A stretch of 64,000 nucleotides of DNA from Methanomicrobium antiquum. Its GTDB lineage: Archaea > Halobacteriota > Methanomicrobia > Methanomicrobiales > Methanomicrobiaceae. The stretch is taken from the NCBI RefSeq assembly GCF_029633915.1, contig NZ_CP091092.1, forward strand, positions 2,294,001 through 2,358,000. The letters are read 5' to 3'. Position numbers and translations under genes: made by a program. This document shows, one piece after another, positions 44,146 to 53,273 of this stretch. Each line of letters begins with the position of its first letter. Positions within the stretch are counted from its first letter, which is position 1. The notes under the pieces were generated by a model. It was not told the DNA's origin. It searched no databases and saw only the letters and a list, made by a program, of their open reading frames with translations.

Positions 44146-46695
44146 GTGAATTTGACCTGGGATATAAGAGCTGATAAAAAGACTGCATCCGGACTGATAG
44201 CAATAATGACAATTATGTGTATTGTCATAAGCCTTTTATCTCTCTCATCAGGATTTTACATTATTTTCCAAAACTTATTCTACATCCCAATTATTCTTTC
44301 ATGTCTGTTCTATCTCAGGCGGGGATTTCTGTTCTCTTTAATCCTCTCATTTTTCTATTTAGGCCTTCTGCTTGGCTTTGCAGGTTTTGCTGAGTTTGAA
44401 TATGGAATTGCCAGAGTAGTTCTTTTCATCGCAATTGCGGCTATCACAACAATTCTCTCCGAAAAAGCGACAGAAGCAAAAGAAAAAGTCCGTGAGAAAA
44501 ACGAGGAACTAAAGGCTCTAAATGAAAAACTAAAAATAAGCCGTGACCGCTATCACACACTTTTTGAAAGCTCAGGCGATTTGATGTTTCTTCACAAAGT
44601 GGATGAAAATGGCATGCCCGGACGTTTTATTGAAGTAAACAAAAGTGCATGCGAACATTTAGGCTACAGCCGCGAAGAGCTTCTACGGATGACTGTTATT
44701 GATATCGCCGGGGAAAAAGGGAAAAATGAGGCAAAAGAGCAGATTAAAATTCTTTTAAACAAAGGCGATCATAAATTTGAATCAACACAGCTTAGAAAAG
44801 ACGGAACTGAGTATCCGGTAGAGGTCAACTGCCATCTTATAAAAACAGAGTCAAACGGCGATTTAGCCCTCTCGGTAGCAAGGGATATAACAGAGAGAAA
44901 AGAGATGGAAGATGCTCTTTTAAGATCAGAGGAAAAATACCGAAATCTCTCCGATAATGCACCTGTTGGAATAATCACCTGCGACAGGCAGGGAACAATT
45001 ACTTATGTAAACGACAAGGTGGTCAGTATGCTTGGTTCTCCATCGGCAGAAAAAACAATGGAGATTAATCTGCTGGACACTCCTAACATTATAAAATCCG
45101 GATTTTCACAAATTCTAAAGGACATTATAGAAAACGGCAAACATTATCCTGAACTTGAAATCAATTATAAATCGTTGTGGGGAGAGGAATTATATATCAG
45201 GGCTCATGCCATTCCTCTGACAGAAGAAGGAATAAATGTTGGTGCAATGCTGATTCTGGATGATATAACCAGACGAAAAGAGACAGAATCACTCCTTGAA
45301 AGAATCCAGTTCGCATTCGATCATTCACCTGATGAGATATATTTTGTAAACCGTGAGGGTCTGATAATATATGCTAATGTTCAGGCATGCGAAAAATTTG
45401 GAATAGAAAAAAGTTCTGATATAAATAAAACCATATTTGACATCAATCCTATGTTTACGCCCAAAATGTGGGATGCACTCTGGTCAAAACTTATGAAAGA
45501 GGATTATGTCCGTCTCGAATCAGTACATACTGATACAAACGGGGTCAGCTACCCTGTTGATATCATAAAGAATCTGATCTCCTTTGAGGGTGAGGACTAC
45601 TCATGCACTATTGCACGTGATATTACTGAGAGCAAAAAATCCAAAGAGGCGTTAAAGAAGAGCGAAGGAGAGCTTCGTACACTTATTCAGACAATTCCGG
45701 ATTTAATCTTCCTAAAAGACATAAATGGTGTCTATCTTGCATGCAATAAAATGTTTGAGCGCTTCTTTGGCGCGAAAGAAATCGAAATAACCGGAAAAAC
45801 AGATTATGATTTTTTAGACAAAGAACTCGCCGACTTCTTCCGTAAAAAAGACACAGAAGCCGTTGAAATGGGTTCACCTTCAGTAAATGAGGAGTGGATA
45901 ACATTCGCCGATGACGGCAGGCGTGCATGCTTAGAGACCATTAAAACTCCTGTATATGATTCAGATGGAATTTTAACCGGTGTTTTGGGAATAGGGCGTG
46001 ATATTACAGACAGGAAAAATTCAGAGGATGCAATAAAAGAGATTAACAGAAAGCTCAATCTCTTATCAAGCATCACACGCCATGATATACTAAACCAGAT
46101 AACTGTCGCATCAGGCTATCTTGAGATAATAAAGATGGATGGTGAAATACCAAAGGGAACAAAGACAGAAGAGTACATTGGAAAGGTCTCAGGTGCGGTT
46201 GATACTATAAAAAGGCAAATCTCTTTCACCGGATATTACAAAGAGCTTGGAGAGAATCTGCCGCAATGGTTTGATCTGGGAGATACTATAAAATCAGTTG
46301 CAAAGACCTCGTCTTTTGAAGAAATTGAGATTCATGACGAAATTCAGGGTATCGGGATTTTTGCAGATCCGCTCTTTGAAAAGGTCATATACAATCTTAT
46401 TGACAATGCTGTGAAGCACGGCGAAACTATCACTAAAATTACATTTCACTCAGAAGTAAGGCCTAAAGAACTCATTATATTCTGTGAGGATGACGGTGTT
46501 GGAGTATCAGAGGATGTAAAGGAAAAGATTTTCCGCCGCGAACATTACAAAAATTCAGGTCTTGGACTTTTCCTTTCAAGAGAGATTCTGGCAATAACAG
46601 GCCTTACAATAAAAGAGACAGGAAAAGAAGGTGAAGGTGCAAGATTTGAAATTCATGTTCCGGAAGGAATGTTCAGATTAAAATCTGAGAACTAA
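44146..46695 (+). CDS. Multi-PAS sensor histidine kinase
   Basis: 849 residues from GTG 44146. N-terminal 3-4 membrane helices (about 15-110), then four PAS domains (about 135-255, 262-375, 380-500, 505-630), each closing with DITERK-like ends, then a kinase core: H-box SITRHDILNQ near 640 and ATP-binding NLIDNAVKHGETITK, DDGVGVSEDVKEKIF and GLGLFLSREIL. This H-box type is common in methanogens. Input signal unknown; no response regulator is adjacent. A palindromic terminator follows the stop. Confidence 0.92.
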   Translation: MNLTWDIRADKKTASGLIAIMTIMCIVISLLSLSSGFYIIFQNLFYIPIILSCLFYLRRGFLFSLILSFFYLGLLLGFAGFAEFEYGIARVVLFIAIAAITTILSEKATEAKEKVREKNEELKALNEKLKISRDRYHTLFESSGDLMFLHKVDENGMPGRFIEVNKSACEHLGYSREELLRMTVIDIAGEKGKNEAKEQIKILLNKGDHKFESTQLRKDGTEYPVEVNCHLIKTESNGDLALSVARDITERKEMEDALLRSEEKYRNLSDNAPVGIITCDRQGTITYVNDKVVSMLGSPSAEKTMEINLLDTPNIIKSGFSQILKDIIENGKHYPELEINYKSLWGEELYIRAHAIPLTEEGINVGAMLILDDITRRKETESLLERIQFAFDHSPDEIYFVNREGLIIYANVQACEKFGIEKSSDINKTIFDINPMFTPKMWDALWSKLMKEDYVRLESVHTDTNGVSYPVDIIKNLISFEGEDYSCTIARDITESKKSKEALKKSEGELRTLIQTIPDLIFLKDINGVYLACNKMFERFFGAKEIEITGKTDYDFLDKELADFFRKKDTEAVEMGSPSVNEEWITFADDGRRACLETIKTPVYDSDGILTGVLGIGRDITDRKNSEDAIKEINRKLNLLSSITRHDILNQITVASGYLEIIKMDGEIPKGTKTEEYIGKVSGAVDTIKRQISFTGYYKELGENLPQWFDLGDTIKSVAKTSSFEEIEIHDEIQGIGIFADPLFEKVIYNLIDNAVKHGETITKITFHSEVRPKELIIFCEDDGVGVSEDVKEKIFRREHYKNSGLGLFLSREILAITGLTIKETGKEGEGARFEIHVPEGMFRLKSEN

Positions 46696-46706
46696 ATTTT
46701 ACCATG

Positions 46707-46726
46707 AAAACGTTCATGAACGTTTT
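46707..46726 (+). terminator. Palindromic terminator after histidine kinase
   Basis: AAAACGTTCATGAACGTTTT, a perfect 20-bp palindrome, then TAAAAAAA and ACCCGGGG-TTTTT. Twelve nt after the kinase stop. Its AACGT...CATG bases resemble the edge of the dispersed element. Confidence 0.6.
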
Positions 46727-46855
46727 TAAAAAAACCCGGGGTTTTTCCTGAATGGCAACACATAGATTTTTTAACTTTTAAGTACAACTAATATGAAGAG
46801 ATTCAGACTGCTTATTTAGTAAACAGCCTGATATTTTTTGCAGGTTTAACCTGTT

Positions 46856-46978
46856 CAATTGCGGCCATAGCAACGGGGCAACACCCGGACTCATTCCGAA
46901 CCCGGCAGTTAAGCCCGTTTACGTCAGATGCGGTACTGAGATACGCGAGTTCTCGGAAAACATCTAACGCTGCAATTG
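46856..46978 (+). rRNA. rrf: 5S ribosomal RNA, solitary
   Basis: Contains the conserved archaeal 5S blocks: GGCCATAGCAACGGGG, CACCCGGACTCATTCCGAAC, CCGGCAGTTAAGCCCG, GCGGTACTGAGATACGCGAG. The ends pair as helix I (caattgcggc with gctgcaattg). About 123 nt. No 16S, 23S or tRNA gene is near, so it is transcribed alone. Confidence 0.92.
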
Positions 46979-47020
46979 TTTCTAAAGAAAATTACTGTTC
47001 CGATAGATTTTGCTTATTTT

Positions 47021-47082
47021 TTGAAAGTTACTTCGTAACTTACATGAAAAGTTGGATGAAATATAATTTTATGGACGTTTTT
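47021..47082 (-). repeat. Dispersed palindromic element, copy 7
   Basis: Minus orientation: TGAAAGTTACTTCGTAACTT, ACATGAAAAGTTGGATGAAA, TATAATTTTATGGACGTTTT. First hairpin slightly decayed. Confidence 0.85.
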
Positions 47083-47681
47083 ATGCCATTTGTCTCTTTT
47101 ATGCTTTCTGTGCCTGACGCTGTAATTTATGATTTTTAACATTTTGTAGCTTAAACAGAGGAGCTTTCTTTTATATGAAGAAGTCATGAGATATATTTTT
47201 ATATGATTGTTGGAAACAAGTTTCTCCTGTGATCTTTTCCAAATCAAAATCGAATATTTAGAGATTATTTTTCAAAAAGAACTTAAAATTATGCCATCTT
47301 TGTTAAGCTTTTTCATATACAAACTATAGAAATTACAATAGGATTATATAGAATAATGTCCTAGTTAAACAAAAAAGAAGTGTTGCAATATTTCCCGTGG
47401 CAAATTTCATTGATAACAGTCTTTTATGATTCAGTGAATCGTCCGGTAAAACACAAAAACAGATGAATAGAAGGTCTTTACTGCAACTTTCAGTGCCGGT
47501 TTAAAACAAAAGCCGAAGGAATCCGCAGATTTAAGTCAGAATTTAACAGACAAAGGTATCATAAAAATTTCTCAGATGCCAAAATCTTATTCCAAAATTC
47601 CGGCACAGTTTCAGCACTGCAGAAGAGACAAAGTAAGAAAAAAGCTTAAAAAAAGCATCTCTTTGAATGGGAGGAACATAA

Positions 47682-48803
47682 ATGAATGATAATTATCGAA
47701 AAAAAGGCCCTAAAATTTTGACAAGAACTGCCGAGATTACCAGTCTGCCGGAGAATGAAATTGAGGGGGTCAGAAAAACCGAACAGCAATTTTCTTTTCG
47801 CTCAAACGAGTATTATCTCTCACTTATTGACTGGAGTGATGAAAATGATCCAATCCGCCGGATTATAATTCCGTCAGTCGACGAGCTTGACGAAAGAGGA
47901 GAATTTGATCCCTCAGCAGAATCTGCAAACATCGTTGTAAAAGGCATACAGCACAAATACAGCCCTACGGCACTTATGATTGTAAGTGAAGTCTGCGGGG
48001 GTGTCTGCCGGTACTGCTTTAGAAAGAGAATATTCCTTGATACTGAATCAGAAATAGTAGAGGACAACCACGAAGCCCTGGATTATATAAGAAACAATCC
48101 TCAGATATCCAATGTCTTATTAACAGGCGGCGATCCACTGATGCTTAAAACAAAACAGCTTGAGCATATAATTGAGCAGTTAAGAGAGATTGAGCATGTA
48201 AAAATTATAAGGATTGGAACCAGAATGCCGGCTTTTAACCCTTACCGTATCCTAAATGATCCGTCTTTTATTGATATGATTAGAAAATACAGCACAAAGG
48301 ATAAACGGATTTACATGATGACCCATTTCTCTCATGTAAATGAGTTAACAGATGTGGCGCTTGATGCCGTATCAGAACTTATCAGTGCAGGTGCAGTTTT
48401 TTCAAACCAGACTCCGATTTTAAGAGGAGTAAATGACAATCCTGAATCATTGGCAAAGCTCTTAAACAAACTGGCCGAAGCCGGAGTTACTCCGTATTAT
48501 GTGTTCCAGTGCAGGCCGACAAAGGGTAATTTCAAATTTTCTGTCCCGGTTGAAGAGGCGCTTTCGATAATAGAAGAGGCAAAGATGCACTGTTCCGGAC
48601 TTGCAAAGAGAGTCAGATACATAATGTCTCATAAAACCGGAAAGATTGAGATTCTTGGAAAGGATGAGAAATTCACATACATGAAGTATCACCAGGCGGC
48701 AGATATCAACGATTATAAAAAATTCATGGTCTTTAATAAAAATCCAAAAGCACAGTGGCTTGAGGACTACAAAGAGCCTGCAAGTGTATCTAAGATGATT
48801 TGA
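47682..48803 (+). CDS. KamA-family radical SAM protein (aminomutase-like)
   Basis: 373 residues. Radical SAM cluster motif CGGVCRYCF (CxxxCxxC) near 105, then LLTGGDPLM, RIGTRMPAFNPYRI, FSNQTPILRGVND and YYVFQCRPTKGN, all KamA/lysine 2,3-aminomutase landmarks. It is shorter than AblA-type aminomutases, and I see no glycine-rich GGGGK PLP loop; the C-terminal YIMSHKTGKIEIL replaces it. So it belongs to the family, but lysine 2,3-aminomutase activity is not assured. No ablB acetyltransferase follows, so beta-lysine osmolyte synthesis is not supported by context. Confidence 0.8.
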   Translation: MNDNYRKKGPKILTRTAEITSLPENEIEGVRKTEQQFSFRSNEYYLSLIDWSDENDPIRRIIIPSVDELDERGEFDPSAESANIVVKGIQHKYSPTALMIVSEVCGGVCRYCFRKRIFLDTESEIVEDNHEALDYIRNNPQISNVLLTGGDPLMLKTKQLEHIIEQLREIEHVKIIRIGTRMPAFNPYRILNDPSFIDMIRKYSTKDKRIYMMTHFSHVNELTDVALDAVSELISAGAVFSNQTPILRGVNDNPESLAKLLNKLAEAGVTPYYVFQCRPTKGNFKFSVPVEEALSIIEEAKMHCSGLAKRVRYIMSHKTGKIEILGKDEKFTYMKYHQAADINDYKKFMVFNKNPKAQWLEDYKEPASVSKMI

Positions 48804-49008
48804 AAAATATCACGAAACTTTTTTTAAATTTATTTTGATCTGATTTAATCACAAAAATAAGAACTTTTGCCAAATGTTTATCCAAAGCATCAGTATCTTT
48901 GATTTTAGTATATACAAATTATATTCTCTATGAATTATATTTGCAAATAAAATCTATATAACCAGACATATAGTTACTTTTTAATAACATAATGTAAAAC
49001 ATACTATA

Positions 49009-49066
49009 CGGGGTGAAGCAAATGATAACATTTCTCTTAACTGAAAAGAGAAATCGCTGATCCCCG
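49009..49066 (+). ncRNA. Structured RNA segment (nested hairpins)
   Basis: Outer arms CGGGG (49009-49013) and CCCCG (49062-49066) enclose a perfect 9-bp stem ATTTCTCTT / AAGAGAAAT (49030-49038 with 49046-49054, 7-nt loop). It lies about 50 nt after a TATA-like box. It could be a leader, small RNA or attenuator. The mini-ORF 49022-49060 runs through the inner stem. Confidence 0.4.
49022..49060 (+). CDS. Mini-ORF, 12 aa
   Basis: GGGGTGAAGCAA then ATG: a strong ribosome binding site at good spacing opens MITFLLTEKRNR and a stop. The reading frame passes through the 9-bp hairpin. Possibly a leader peptide; very short, so chance is not excluded. Confidence 0.3.
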   Translation: MITFLLTEKRNR

Positions 49067-49097
49067 ATTAATCTCTCTTAACCGGAGGGAAAAGTAT

Positions 49098-49145
49098 CAT
49101 GATATTTGTTCATGAAAAAAATTCATGAAACATTTATTCATGTAA
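49098..49145 (+). repeat. Dispersed palindromic element, decayed copy 8
   Basis: Runs of CATGATATTTGTTCATG, AAATTCATGAAAC and TTCATGTAAAG, i.e. the CATG-bounded skeleton without the GTTAC core. Confidence 0.45.
49099..49128 (+). CDS. Mini-ORF, 9 aa
   Basis: GGAGG at 49084-49088 with 10-nt spacing precedes ATG 49099, which reads MIFVHEKNS and stops inside a decayed repeat element. Second strong ribosome binding site within 80 nt. Function, if any, unknown. Confidence 0.25.
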   Translation: MIFVHEKNS

Positions 49146-49251
49146 AGTGAGGGCTTTAAAATAAAACAAGAGTGGGAAAAATCGCCCCCCCGCGAAACAT
49201 CCGTGAAAAATCTAAACATACCGGAATTTATTATTTTCGGGAAATTATGTC

Positions 49252-49331
49252 CATGAAAATAAGAATCTGATTTTTTACATAGGAAAAACGTTCATGAAAT
49301 CTATATTTCATGCAACTTTTCAAATGTAAAA
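49252..49331 (+). repeat. Dispersed palindromic element, copy 9 with extra hairpin
   Basis: First a CATGAAAATAAGA-A-TCTGATTTTTTACAT palindrome (49252-49280) like that at 12307, then AACGTTCATGAAAT-CTAT-ATTTCATGCAAC, matching the 5' half of the consensus. Confidence 0.65.
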
Positions 49332-49673
49332 TTGAGCTCCACACAAAAAAATTGACCAGACCAAAAAGAAAATTAAGTAAAATTCCGCACAGAAAAAAAG
49401 ATTAAACGATTAAGAACTTGCAGGATATATAGGAAATTTTAGCATTCTATGGGAAGAGAAAGCCTGTAATTTTTTTTCATCAGCCAAATCGTAACCAAAA
49501 AAAACAGCCTGATGATTAAAATTTATTGCCAAAATTGTAAAAATTGCGGCAAAAACCCATATATCCTGTTTTCAGATAAAAAAATCAGACTCTGATTTAT
49601 ATTCTTCATGTATATGATGTAAAAATGCTCAAATGAACGCTTTACACCAATTTATCCGGAATTTTATCTAAAT

Positions 49674-49736
49674 TTGTTCATGAGATTATACTTCATTTAA
49701 CTCTTCATGTAAGTTGCGAAGGAGGCTTCATGCAAA
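49674..49736 (+). repeat. Dispersed palindromic element, decayed copy 10
   Basis: TTCATGAGATTATACTTCAT, then CTTCATGTAAGTTGCGAAGG and GGCTTCATGCAAAA; the GTTAC core is mutated to GTTGC. Confidence 0.65.
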
Positions 49737-49914
49737 AATCTGATTTGGGCCGGCTGTCAGTTTAAAAAAAAAAGATCCGGCATTTATCAGAACTGATATG
49801 ATTAGCTTTTGAAGTTTCAAATCATGTTAAAAAAAACGTAAATAGAAATTAAAGCTTAAAATGCCGGTATTCATCACTGCCGGTAAAAATTAAAGAACTA
49901 TACAGGATACATCT

Positions 49915-51219
49915 ATGAAGCTAAATTTAAGGCATATATTTATCATGCTGATAATTATTGTATCAGCAGTACAGGTAGTGTCTGCAGAAGATGATACATC
50001 ATCTTCCAGTACAACGTCAGGAACAGCATATTCATACATATCAGTAACATCGGTAGAACAAGACCCGGAAGTCTTAATGTACGGTGATACAGGAACTATC
50101 ACAGTTACCATAAAAAACACCGGTAGTGAGAGTGTTTCGATAAAAAGAGCCGAACTATACACAAAAGATTTGAATGTCCTAAATGATGATGCATATGATA
50201 CAGTCGGATATATCGGCGCCGGAAACGAGATGCAGTTCACCTTTACTGTAAAAGCAACCTCGCCGGACGGGATATATTACCCAAGATTTTATCTGGATTT
50301 TACAGGCTCAAACAGCTTAAGCTACAGCATTCCTGTAAAGATTGGCAGTACAGGACTTTCAATATCCCTAACAGACGCTCCTGAATACTATCAGGAAGGA
50401 AAAAGTGACAAAATAACTCTGACTATTGGAAATCCAAGGGAAAACGGGGTTTCCGGCGTTAGCGTATGTGTTAAGGGAGATGGGATAACATCGACACAAT
50501 CAAGCCATTTCATAGGTTCTCTTGATGCAGACTCTTCATCAGTTGTATCATTTGATGTAACACCGAACACTGAGACAGATATGATTTTTGAGGTTACTTA
50601 CTACAATGGAATGAACACCCACACTTCAGAATTATCTGTTCCGGTAGTATTTGGAGAAGATAAAAAAAGTGCAAATCCTGTATTAAACAACGTTGAAATC
50701 ACAAGTTCCGGTTCTTACCAGACAATATCCGGAGATATAACAAATGCCGGTCTTGAAGATGCAAAATCTGTTGTAGTAACTGTCAAAAGTCCGGCAACAG
50801 CGGTTGATCCATATAAATCCTACGTAATCGGAGCACTGGAGGCAGATGACTTTTCAAGCTTTGATGTTACATTTACATCGATATCCGGTGAAATTCCAAT
50901 CTTAATTTCCTATAAGGATGTGGACGGAAACACATATGAAAAAACAGTAACTGTCAGTTCTGACTCACAATCATCCAAAATATCGGGATCATCCGGCTCT
51001 TTTGAAGCATCAGGCCAGAATAACGCCCGGTCAGGCGGCGGATCGGGCGGAATGCCGGGAATGGGAAACATGGGAAGCGGACTTAATTCAATTCCGGTTT
51101 TTGAAATTCTGGTTGTCATAATTGCCGGAACAGGTCTTTTCTTCGCAATTAGAAAGGGACTATTTAAAAAAGCTGTTGATTTAGGCAGAGAAAAGTCAGG
51201 TATGCTAAAAAAGCGCTGA
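49915..51219 (+). CDS. Secreted, membrane-anchored CARDB-like protein of a MacB-type system
   Basis: 434 residues. Signal peptide about 6-25 (HIFIMLIIIVSAVQVVSAE), three Ig-like/COG1361-type beta domains (about 40-150, 155-255, 260-355: TGTITVTIKNTGSESVSIKR, DKITLTIGNPRENGVSGVSV, QTISGDITNAGLEDAKSVVV), a Ser/Gly-rich linker with GGGSGGMPGMGNMGSG, and a C-terminal helix (IPVFEILVVIIAGTGLFFAI) with basic tail. 14 nt before the ABC ATPase, so it is probably the extracellular partner of that ABC machine, in the place of MacA. Confidence 0.85.
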   Translation: MKLNLRHIFIMLIIIVSAVQVVSAEDDTSSSSTTSGTAYSYISVTSVEQDPEVLMYGDTGTITVTIKNTGSESVSIKRAELYTKDLNVLNDDAYDTVGYIGAGNEMQFTFTVKATSPDGIYYPRFYLDFTGSNSLSYSIPVKIGSTGLSISLTDAPEYYQEGKSDKITLTIGNPRENGVSGVSVCVKGDGITSTQSSHFIGSLDADSSSVVSFDVTPNTETDMIFEVTYYNGMNTHTSELSVPVVFGEDKKSANPVLNNVEITSSGSYQTISGDITNAGLEDAKSVVVTVKSPATAVDPYKSYVIGALEADDFSSFDVTFTSISGEIPILISYKDVDGNTYEKTVTVSSDSQSSKISGSSGSFEASGQNNARSGGGSGGMPGMGNMGSGLNSIPVFEILVVIIAGTGLFFAIRKGLFKKAVDLGREKSGMLKKR

Positions 51220-51233
51220 TAAAGGAATAAAAC

Positions 51234-51911
51234 ATGTCAGAAAATCCGGTAATAGCGCTTGAAAATGTGACAAAAATATACTCCCTTCCAACCGACGATG
51301 TAATTGCGCTTGACAACGTCTCCTTAGAAATTTTTGAAGGGGAGTTTGTCGCAATTATGGGTCCTTCAGGCTCAGGCAAATCGACTCTTTTAAATCAGGT
51401 CGGATGCCTTGATGTTCCAACATCCGGAAATCTCTACATCGATGGAAAAGATGTAAAGACTTTAAACGATGATGAACTCACTGATCTTCGAAGGGACAAA
51501 ATTGGATACATTTTCCAGAAATTCAACTTAATTCCTCTTCTTGACTTAAAAGAGAACGTGGAATATCCGCTTATACTAAAAAACAAAAAAAGAGACGACA
51601 CCGGATATCCGCAAAAGCTCCTCGAGATGGTCGGACTTGACAGCACGAGGATGTTTCACAGACCAAATGAGATATCGGGCGGACAACAGCAGAGAGTTGC
51701 TATTGCACGTGCTTTGGTAAACAGTCCAAAAATTCTGCTCTGTGATGAACCAACCGGAAACCTGGATTCAAAGACAAGTGTCCAGATTATGGAGATGCTT
51801 GCTGAGCTGAACCGTCAGGGAAGAACAATAGTCATGGTAACGCATGATGATGATACAGCAAAATACGCACACAGAAGAATTATTTTTGCTGACGGGAGGA
51901 TAGTCGGATGA
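51234..51911 (+). CDS. ABC ATPase, MacB/LolD type
   Basis: 225 residues. Walker A MGPSGSGKSTLLNQ, Q-loop FQKFNLI, signature EISGGQQQRVAIARAL, Walker B ILLCDEPTGNLDSKT, switch VTHD. Starts 14 nt after the secreted partner and overlaps the permease by 4 nt (ATGA). Powers a mechanotransmission-type transporter that exports peptides or drugs, or works on envelope proteins. Confidence 0.94.
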   Translation: MSENPVIALENVTKIYSLPTDDVIALDNVSLEIFEGEFVAIMGPSGSGKSTLLNQVGCLDVPTSGNLYIDGKDVKTLNDDELTDLRRDKIGYIFQKFNLIPLLDLKENVEYPLILKNKKRDDTGYPQKLLEMVGLDSTRMFHRPNEISGGQQQRVAIARALVNSPKILLCDEPTGNLDSKTSVQIMEMLAELNRQGRTIVMVTHDDDTAKYAHRRIIFADGRIVG

Positions 51912-53122
51912 TTTTGGATGATATCTTCTTTGAACTCTCTGTCAGAAACGTAAGGCTTCACTTTGTCCGTTCTGTTCTGGCCGCAATTGGAATAGTAATT
52001 GGTGTTGTTGCGATTACATCAATCGGAATTCTTGGTGCAAACATGACACTTTCAATTACAGATGAGCTTTCAAAGTCAGGAAACATCATTATGGTATCCC
52101 CCGGAGGCGGCGGAGGCGGGATGTTTGGAGGCGGAGGTGATGATGAAGATGAGTATATCACCAAAAAACAGCTTCAAAAAATTGAAAAGGCAGTTTCTGG
52201 CGGAAACGCCACCAATACAGTGATTGCAATGTATTCAGAGTCTGATACAATCACAATAGGTTCAAAAGAAGGCCGTTCAACAATATATGGCGTTGATATG
52301 GCTCAGGTCATGGATATTGTCGATGTAGAAGATGGAAGTTTTCCGACAACCACAAGCGGTGTCGTTGTAGGGCCCTCACTTGCAGAAAGATATGATTTAA
52401 AAGTCGGAAGCAGGATTAAAATCGGTGATGAGGACGAAAGCCAGACCACAGTCCGTGTGACAGGAATTTTAGAAGAGAGGGGAATGTCAATGGATTTGAA
52501 TTCCGATAATGCAATTGTTGCAACGGAAAAGTGGTATACTTCCTTTTACGGCGGCGAATATGAGTATGATCAGGTAAATATTATCGTCGGAGACATTGAT
52601 GAGATAGATATTTTAGAAGATGCAATTGACCATTCAGTCAATTACAGGGTTGATGAGGAGGATGAGTTAAGAATCCAGGATTCAGGCTCTATGGTTGATA
52701 CAATATCATCGACAATCAATACAATTGTAATGTTTATGATGGCAATAGGAGCAATATCACTTGTTGTTGCGGCAGTTTCAATCTTTAATGTGATGCTTAT
52801 GTCAGTTACTGAAAGAATAAAAGAGATTGGAATTTTACGAAGCATTGGAACAAGGCGTTCTGAAATAAGGCGTATGTTTTTGTATGAATCAGCAATACTT
52901 GGAATAATTGGTTCAGGTATAGGGGCGGTTTTAAGCTTTATCGGCGGATATTCACTGACCTATATAATGCTTGGAACGACTCAGTATTTCTTCTACCCTT
53001 CAAGTATTATGTACGTCCCGATTGGAATGATGATAGGAGTTATTATCTGTGTTATATCAGGTGTATATCCGGCATGGAGCGCCGCAAATATGGATCCGAT
53101 TGATGCTTTAAGAGCTGACTGA
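51908..53122 (+). CDS. MacB-type ABC permease
   Basis: 404 residues. One N-terminal helix (about 18-45, FVRSVLAAIGIVIGVVAIT), a large extracellular MacB periplasmic core domain (about 55-265) with a Gly-rich loop SPGGGGGGMFGGGGDDEDE, and three C-terminal helices of FtsX type (MERIKEIGILRSIGTRRSEIRRMFLYES loop). Forms the membrane part of the system with the two preceding genes. Confidence 0.93.
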   Translation: MILDDIFFELSVRNVRLHFVRSVLAAIGIVIGVVAITSIGILGANMTLSITDELSKSGNIIMVSPGGGGGGMFGGGGDDEDEYITKKQLQKIEKAVSGGNATNTVIAMYSESDTITIGSKEGRSTIYGVDMAQVMDIVDVEDGSFPTTTSGVVVGPSLAERYDLKVGSRIKIGDEDESQTTVRVTGILEERGMSMDLNSDNAIVATEKWYTSFYGGEYEYDQVNIIVGDIDEIDILEDAIDHSVNYRVDEEDELRIQDSGSMVDTISSTINTIVMFMMAIGAISLVVAAVSIFNVMLMSVTERIKEIGILRSIGTRRSEIRRMFLYESAILGIIGSGIGAVLSFIGGYSLTYIMLGTTQYFFYPSSIMYVPIGMMIGVIICVISGVYPAWSAANMDPIDALRAD

Positions 53123-53149
53123 CTGGAAAAACCAAATAATATTTTTCTA

Positions 53150-53212
53150 TATGAAAGTTACTTCGTAACTTACATGAAAAGTTGAATAATATAATTTTCA
53201 TGGACGTTTTAT
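53150..53212 (-). repeat. Dispersed palindromic element, copy 11
   Basis: Minus orientation: ATGAAAGTTACTTCGTAACT, TACATGAAAAGTTGAATAAT, ATAATTTTCATGGACGTTTT. 28 nt after the permease stop. Confidence 0.85.
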
Positions 53213-53273
53213 TAAAACAATCAAAAAAGCTTAAGAATCCTGTTATATATTATCATATCAGGTAAAATTCAGC

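Larger units (their letters stand above)
46696..47681. other. Region with terminator, 5S rRNA and repeat copy
   Basis: Apart from the features listed separately (46707-46726, 46856-46978, 47021-47082), bases 47083-47681 hold no gene I can support. An opposing 77-codon frame overlapping the repeat is spurious. The promoter of the KamA-family gene is expected near its end; GGGAGG (agtttgaatgggagg) lies before its ATG. Confidence 0.6.
48804..49914. other. 1.1-kb gene-free region with structured leader and repeats
   Basis: Holds a TATA-like ctatataacc (about 48954), a hairpin-bearing segment with two mini-ORFs (49009-49128), three decayed copies of the dispersed element, a C7 run (near 49187), and AATCAGA-C-TCTGATT near 49588. 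No long ORF. The next gene starts at 49915. Confidence 0.65.

Noticed and set aside
47014-47247. 77-codon minus-strand ORF
   Set aside because: It covers a copy of the dispersed palindromic element and has no ribosome binding site or protein-like composition.
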